A stretch of 64,000 nt of DNA from Shewanella glacialipiscicola (GTDB lineage Bacteria > Pseudomonadota > Gammaproteobacteria > Enterobacterales > Shewanellaceae), in the NCBI RefSeq assembly GCF_023283485.1, contig NZ_JAKILU010000006.1, positions 1-64,000 of the forward strand, in the 5' to 3' direction. Both the position numbers and the translations under genes were made by a program. Below, one piece after another: positions 59,219-64,000 of this stretch. Every line of letters begins with the position of its first letter. Within the stretch, counting starts at the first letter, position 1. Below the pieces are notes generated by a model, which saw only the letters and a program-made list of their open reading frames with translations, was not told the origin of the DNA and did no database searches.

Positions 59219-62029
59219 TCAAGCTAAGCGATAACAACGTCCACCATCACTTTTTGCTTGGTACATTCGCTGATCGGCTTTTTTCAACAAACTTATCGCG
59301 GTGTCGCCATCTCGAGGATAAACCACCACCCCAATACTAACCGCTATGCTGACACTGACGCCTTGAATAATCAAAGGGTTCGACAATGCCTGTAGAATAT
59401 TATCAGCAACTTGGGTTACAGCATCGAGATCTTGCACACGATTTAGCAGGATAACAAACTCATCGCCGCCAAATCGCGCGACGGTGTCTGAACCACGGAT
59501 AACCTTGCTAAACTTTTTAGCTATCCATACAAGTAATTCATCACCAATGGGATGGCCATATTGATCATTGATTTGTTTAAAATTATCTATATCAATGAAT
59601 AACAATGCGAAATGTGCTTGTTCGCGCTGATGTGACAATAATGCTTGGGCTAATCTATCATCGAGTAAGGCGCGGTTAGGTAACTGAGTTAAAGCGTCAT
59701 GGTTCGCTATATGCTGTAAGCGTTTTTCGGCGATTAAACGCTGGGCTATCTCAAGATTTAAGCGGCGATTGACTAACAATACCGCCGCCATCACTAAGCA
59801 CAAGGCTATACCACCAAGCACAATATAATTTATCCACTGTTGATATTGGTTGTTATCCGTCGCAACAGAAAATGACACCCAACGGGCATAAATGCGTTGC
59901 TGCTTTTGAGCATTAATCAAAGCCAGGGTTTTATTAATCAGTGGTACTAATGGCGCAAACTGAGGATGAACGCCAATATGGCTGTGCTGATCGGCTAAAT
60001 CACTCAGTAACGACATTTTCAGTGTTGGATATTGCCCTGTTTTAAGATTAGAGGCCAATATCACTACTTTATCAATAAATACATCGGCATTACCGTTAGC
60101 CACCGCAGCGAGCCCAGCCTGTGTATTAGGGACAAGCACCAACTTTAGCGATGGCTCTAGACTCATCAGTTGGGCGACTAAATGATAGCCTTCAATCACA
60201 GCCACCCTTTGGCCTGCTAGTTGTGCAATATTAAATAGCGAAACTTGTTCTAATTGTGACACTAAGGCCCACGGTGATGGCCAGTAAGCCTCGCTGAACA
60301 TTAAGCGTTGCTGCCTATCCGCCGTTTTAGCAACACTGCCAGCTAAATTGACTTCGCCTTTCTGTAATGCCTTGATAAGTGAGTGCCAATCGTTAAATGC
60401 CACTGCGGTAACTTTAAGATTGAGTTGATCTTTGAGCAAATTAACCACATCGCTATTGATCCCAGAAAATTGTCCTTGCGGATCCATAAACTCCATCGGT
60501 GGCCATTGCTTAAGATAACCTACCTTTAACTCCCCTAAACCATCGACATAGGCCTTCTCGGAAACACTTAAACTGACATGGGGCTCCGCCTGAGTAAAAA
60601 TATGATCTTTTGGATTAAGCATCCATTTTTGTTCAATATTGGCAAACTCTTGGGGACTGATACTATTAAAACCATTGGCGATCCGCTCGGTAAGCCCAGG
60701 ATCATCACTACGGGTTAGCACATAGACATCGGTAGCAAATTCTAGCCCTTGATACTGATAAAAATCAGTCCAGCTTTTATTGAGTAACAAGTAGTGGGAT
60801 GTCCATGCCCCTGCGGCAACAAAACCGACAATATCCCCCGCGCGTGCGCCAGTCACCATGGCATCCATACTATCGTAATAACGCAGTGAAACCTCAGGTA
60901 AAGCTTTACGAAGTTCCACCAGATAAGGCGCAGTCGGCACCACGCCAATACGTTTCCCTTTTAAACTGTTTAAATCGGTTAACTGCTGTTGATACAGAAA
61001 CAAACGACTCTTTAAGCTATATAAGTGCCAAGCACGCTTAAGGCCTGTTTTTAAATCATCACTCTCAGGGTAGCCAATATGCGCATCGGCTAGACCACGG
61101 CGGACATCGTCGACACTGGAGTTCATATCACCGGACATAAAATCAATCGCAATACCTGTTTTTTCAGACCACAACTGCCACATATCCACATACAAGCCAT
61201 GGGGTAAACCATCTGCGCCAATATCGACAAAGGGTTCAACGCCTTGCTGCATAGAAATAACTAATCCAGATTGCTGACGTTGAAAGCCAAGCCAACGTCG
61301 CTCCGTTTGTTGGATAAAATCGGCTTTGAGTAAAGCAAACCCCGTATTAATTTTATTAACTAATGCTGTATTTCCCTTAGTTACTGCGGGAGCCAACTGC
61401 ATCGTTTTAATTTGAATACGCATAGTATTAGGAAAATTTGCGCCAATCACTTGCGATGAAGCCGGATCTTTCAAATAACCTTCTAAGCCGGCAAACACCA
61501 TAATCTCGCCTGCAGCTACACCCGCCAGTAACGCCTCACGGCTTTCGTAGCGTTTAAACACTAGCTGAGGTTCGATACGATGTAATTCCACGTCATGGGA
61601 CGAAGCCACCACGATGCCAACTTGAAAGGGGATCAGTTCTTTAATCGATTTTTTACCCTGTAAGGATTTATGCAAATACAAAAAGGTGCCCACATCAGCG
61701 AGAGGCTCAGCAAAGTCAAACTCTTGCGCTCGCTCTTGAGTTTTACCCATGCCGATATGCACTTGCGCTTTATGTTGCCTCAGCTGTTCAAGGGACTCGT
61801 GCCAGTGGCGCGCCACAAAAACCACATGAGTCTGAGTTTGTTTGGCCCACTCTTTCCATAAATCGACCAGCAGCCCCGTTGGCTCACCATCGTTATCAAC
61901 ATATTGATAGGGAAAGCTATCCTCACCCATAACGATCACTAACGGCTCAGTGGGCAGCGAACTCGCTTGCCCCATAGTGCAAAAAAAACCGCTACACAAG
62001 ATCACAATTAAATGGATCAAAAACTTCAA
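59219..62029 (-). CDS. diguanylate cyclase with three periplasmic solute-binding domains
   Basis: Makes cyclic-di-GMP in response to periplasmic ligands. The 936-residue protein has a signal/anchor start, three tandem bacterial solute-binding (SBP type 3) modules at about 29-249, 250-480 and 495-735, one membrane span (LGGIALCLVMAAVLLVN) and a GGDEF domain from about 777. The active site GGDEF (854-858) is intact and an RxxD inhibition site (845-848) precedes it by five residues. The start is TTG at 62029, after AAGGG. There is no EAL domain. The three modules suggest several amino-acid-like ligands. Confidence 0.9.
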   Translation of the reverse strand: MKFLIHLIVILCSGFFCTMGQASSLPTEPLVIVMGEDSFPYQYVDNDGEPTGLLVDLWKEWAKQTQTHVVFVARHWHESLEQLRQHKAQVHIGMGKTQERAQEFDFAEPLADVGTFLYLHKSLQGKKSIKELIPFQVGIVVASSHDVELHRIEPQLVFKRYESREALLAGVAAGEIMVFAGLEGYLKDPASSQVIGANFPNTMRIQIKTMQLAPAVTKGNTALVNKINTGFALLKADFIQQTERRWLGFQRQQSGLVISMQQGVEPFVDIGADGLPHGLYVDMWQLWSEKTGIAIDFMSGDMNSSVDDVRRGLADAHIGYPESDDLKTGLKRAWHLYSLKSRLFLYQQQLTDLNSLKGKRIGVVPTAPYLVELRKALPEVSLRYYDSMDAMVTGARAGDIVGFVAAGAWTSHYLLLNKSWTDFYQYQGLEFATDVYVLTRSDDPGLTERIANGFNSISPQEFANIEQKWMLNPKDHIFTQAEPHVSLSVSEKAYVDGLGELKVGYLKQWPPMEFMDPQGQFSGINSDVVNLLKDQLNLKVTAVAFNDWHSLIKALQKGEVNLAGSVAKTADRQQRLMFSEAYWPSPWALVSQLEQVSLFNIAQLAGQRVAVIEGYHLVAQLMSLEPSLKLVLVPNTQAGLAAVANGNADVFIDKVVILASNLKTGQYPTLKMSLLSDLADQHSHIGVHPQFAPLVPLINKTLALINAQKQQRIYARWVSFSVATDNNQYQQWINYIVLGGIALCLVMAAVLLVNRRLNLEIAQRLIAEKRLQHIANHDALTQLPNRALLDDRLAQALLSHQREQAHFALLFIDIDNFKQINDQYGHPIGDELLVWIAKKFSKVIRGSDTVARFGGDEFVILLNRVQDLDAVTQVADNILQALSNPLIIQGVSVSIAVSIGVVVYPRDGDTAISLLKKADQRMYQAKSDGGRCYRLA

Positions 62030-62178
62030 GTTGAACCCTTAGTACGTAAGGTACATGTAACGGTTTTGTTATAAGTAGCGTATTAGACAAAAAATTAGCG
62101 CAAATTACTAGATGAGACTTGCTGCTAATCAATAGGATTCGTTAAAATGACAGGTCGAATTCCCATGAAAAATCTCAG

Positions 62179-62910
62179 ATGACCGTTTCTCAAGACACTA
62201 TCTACGCTCAAGCGAGCGACAATATTAGCGATTTCCAGTTTGATAACCGCGTGGCGGGTGTGTTCAGTGACATGATCCTCCGCTCTGTGCCTGGATATAC
62301 GCAAATTATTAATACCATAGGCGATTTTGCAGATCGTTTCGTCAAGCCCAATACGCAAATTTACGATTTAGGTTGCTCATTAGGCGCGGCGACGTTAAGT
62401 ATTCGTCGTCAAATCCAAGGCCGCCAATGTCGCATTATTGCCGTAGATAACAGCGAATCAATGGTGGCGCGCTGCCAAGAGAACCTAAATGCCTATGTCA
62501 GCGATACAGAGGTTGACCTGGTTTGTGGTGATATTCGCGATATCGATATCCAAAATGCGTCACTGGTGGTACTGAACTTTACGTTGCAATTTTTACCACC
62601 AGAAGACAGAGAAACGCTGATCGCTAAAATTTACCAAGGGTTAAACCCTGGCGGAATATTAGTGCTATCTGAAAAAATCCGCTTTGATGATGCTTCTATT
62701 CAAACCTTACTTGAAGAGCAACATTTAGACTTTAAACGCGCCAACGGTTACAGCGAACTTGAGATCAGCCAGAAGCGTAGTGCGCTGGAAAATGTGATGA
62801 AGCCCGACACATTAACCACACATCAACAACGTCTAACCGACCAAGGATTCAGTCACTTTAGTCTCTGGTTTCAATGCTTTAATTTTACTTCCATGGTGGC
62901 CATCAAGTGA
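62179..62910 (+). CDS. cmoA: carboxy-S-adenosyl-L-methionine synthase
   Basis: Makes carboxy-SAM from SAM and prephenate. The 243-residue protein has the SAM motif [15 protein letters not shown] and the family stretch [13 protein letters not shown]. It overlaps cmoB by four bases and is the first of the two genes for the cmo5U wobble modification. Confidence 0.96.
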   Translation: MTVSQDTIYAQASDNISDFQFDNRVAGVFSDMILRSVPGYTQIINTIGDFADRFVKPNTQIYDLGCSLGAATLSIRRQIQGRQCRIIAVDNSESMVARCQENLNAYVSDTEVDLVCGDIRDIDIQNASLVVLNFTLQFLPPEDRETLIAKIYQGLNPGGILVLSEKIRFDDASIQTLLEEQHLDFKRANGYSELEISQKRSALENVMKPDTLTTHQQRLTDQGFSHFSLWFQCFNFTSMVAIK

Positions 62911-63902
62911 TCAGCTTTAGCTCGTTTTACCAACAAATCGCCGATTCAAATCTACAACACTGGCTTGAAACCTTACCGAGTATTTTAGGCAAGTGGCAGC
63001 GGGAACATAAGCACGGCAACTTACCAAAGTGGGAAAAAGTGCTGAATAAACTGCACTATCCTGTGCCAGACCAAGTGGATTTTATTGATAGCGTGACCAT
63101 AGGTAGCGGCGAGCAATTAAGCCCAGGTGAAAAAGAGAAACTAGAGAATCTACTGCGTCTATTTATGCCATGGCGTAAAGGACCCTTCCACATTCACGGT
63201 ATCCATATTGATACCGAATGGCGCAGCGACTGGAAATGGGATCGCGTTAAACAGCATATTTCACCGCTAAAAAATCGTACTGTGCTTGATGTTGGCTGCG
63301 GTAGTGGTTATCACATGTGGCGCATGTTGGGTGCAGGTGCCAAACGCGTGGTGGGCATTGATCCTTCACCGTTGTTTTTATGTCAATTTGAAGCTGTAAA
63401 ACGCTTAGCAGGCACACATCATCCTGTGCACTTGTTGCCCCTTGGTATTGAAGAGTTGCCCCCGCTTGATGCATTCGACACGGTTTTCTCGATGGGTGTT
63501 TTATATCATAGGCGTTCACCTATCGATCACTTGTTACAGCTGCGCGATCAGTTACGTACCGGTGGTGAACTAGTATTAGAAACGTTAGTTATCGATGGCG
63601 ACGAAAATGCGGTACTCGTACCTGAAGATAGATATGGCAAAATGAATAATGTATGGTTTATTCCATCCGTTGCGGCGCTAATGCTGTGGTTAAAAAAATG
63701 TGACTTCACCGATATACGCTGTGTTGATACCGATATCACGGCCCTTGAAGAGCAACGTCGTACCGACTGGATGCCCAACGAGTCGCTGGTTGAATATCTT
63801 GACCCAACCGATATGACTAAAACCGTTGAAGGCTATTCTGCGCCAAAACGCGCCACTATTATCGCAGTGAAGAATCAACCTAATCAAGATTTACTGGGCT
63901 AA
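62907..63902 (+). CDS. cmoB: tRNA U34 carboxymethyltransferase
   Basis: Transfers the carboxymethyl group of carboxy-SAM to 5-hydroxyuridine in tRNA. 331 residues; SAM motif [16 protein letters not shown] and [18 protein letters not shown] are family features. The start is GTG, overlapping the cmoA TGA (GTGA). The product helps decoding of codons ending in G or U. Confidence 0.96.
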   Translation: MISFSSFYQQIADSNLQHWLETLPSILGKWQREHKHGNLPKWEKVLNKLHYPVPDQVDFIDSVTIGSGEQLSPGEKEKLENLLRLFMPWRKGPFHIHGIHIDTEWRSDWKWDRVKQHISPLKNRTVLDVGCGSGYHMWRMLGAGAKRVVGIDPSPLFLCQFEAVKRLAGTHHPVHLLPLGIEELPPLDAFDTVFSMGVLYHRRSPIDHLLQLRDQLRTGGELVLETLVIDGDENAVLVPEDRYGKMNNVWFIPSVAALMLWLKKCDFTDIRCVDTDITALEEQRRTDWMPNESLVEYLDPTDMTKTVEGYSAPKRATIIAVKNQPNQDLLG

Positions 63903-64000
63903 ATCTAAGTTGTCACAAAGGGGGCGCGTTATGCTTAAGCCAAGCATGTTGATGCCATGTCAGCTCACTCTATAATAGTTGCAAAACATGTCGCCTATAT

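Overview
The window is an ordinary chromosome segment from a marine or aquatic gammaproteobacterium, most probably a Shewanella species. This rests on moderate AT-richness, on gene order (aroA-cmk-rpsA-ihfB-lapA-lapB-pyrF; serC-gyrA divergent from ubiG; nrdA-nrdB-ferredoxin; ruvC-ruvA-ruvB; yebC; aspS; cmoA-cmoB), and on protein sequences that read like close Shewanella relatives. No rRNA, tRNA or CRISPR array was seen.

Layout. 1-81 is the tail of a gene cut by the window edge, possibly an insertion-sequence transposase. 145-3020 holds ecotin, a small hypothetical gene and a RecQ-type helicase. 3372-6003 is the main accessory stretch: two small unrecognised genes, one with a ribbon-helix-helix-like C-terminus, and a lone tyrosine recombinase preceded by a perfect inverted repeat with 18-bp arms. 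6400-13374 carries a PhoX-type phosphatase, TapT, PssA with its DUF1904 partner, a 56-residue membrane peptide and DacB. 13466-16933 has a DmdC-like acyl-CoA dehydrogenase, a DUF2058 protein and a DECR-like reductase. 17074-23653 is the conserved pyrF to aroA block, read right to left. 24084-30605 has an aminotransferase, the glycyl-radical enzyme pair yjjI/yjjW, a LysR regulator and a glutamine-synthetase-like ligase.

31045-41188 contains serC, gyrA, ubiG, a MupP/Gph-type phosphatase and the class Ia ribonucleotide reductase with its ferredoxin, preceded by two NrdR boxes 31 bp apart. 42149-50230 carries fadH, sppA, ansA, a small operon ending in a YeaC-like protein, a cytosolic-type M14 carboxypeptidase and an orphan OmpR-type regulator. 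50475-53964 is a TonB-dependent receptor with a long control region that holds a perfect CRP consensus site. 53965-63902 has ruvB, ruvA, ruvC, yebC, aspS, a diguanylate cyclase with three periplasmic solute-binding modules, and cmoA-cmoB.

Most of the window is core metabolism: DNA repair and replication, nucleotide supply, translation, tRNA wobble modification, and lipid and lipopolysaccharide control. The least explained parts are the recombinase locus with its repeats, the RHH-like gene with paired operator-like palindromes, the yjjI/yjjW glycyl-radical locus, the palindromes upstream of the TonB receptor, and the GCGATCGC hairpins before nrdA. Nothing here is demonstrably a new system; the recombinase/inverted-repeat locus is the best candidate for something undescribed.
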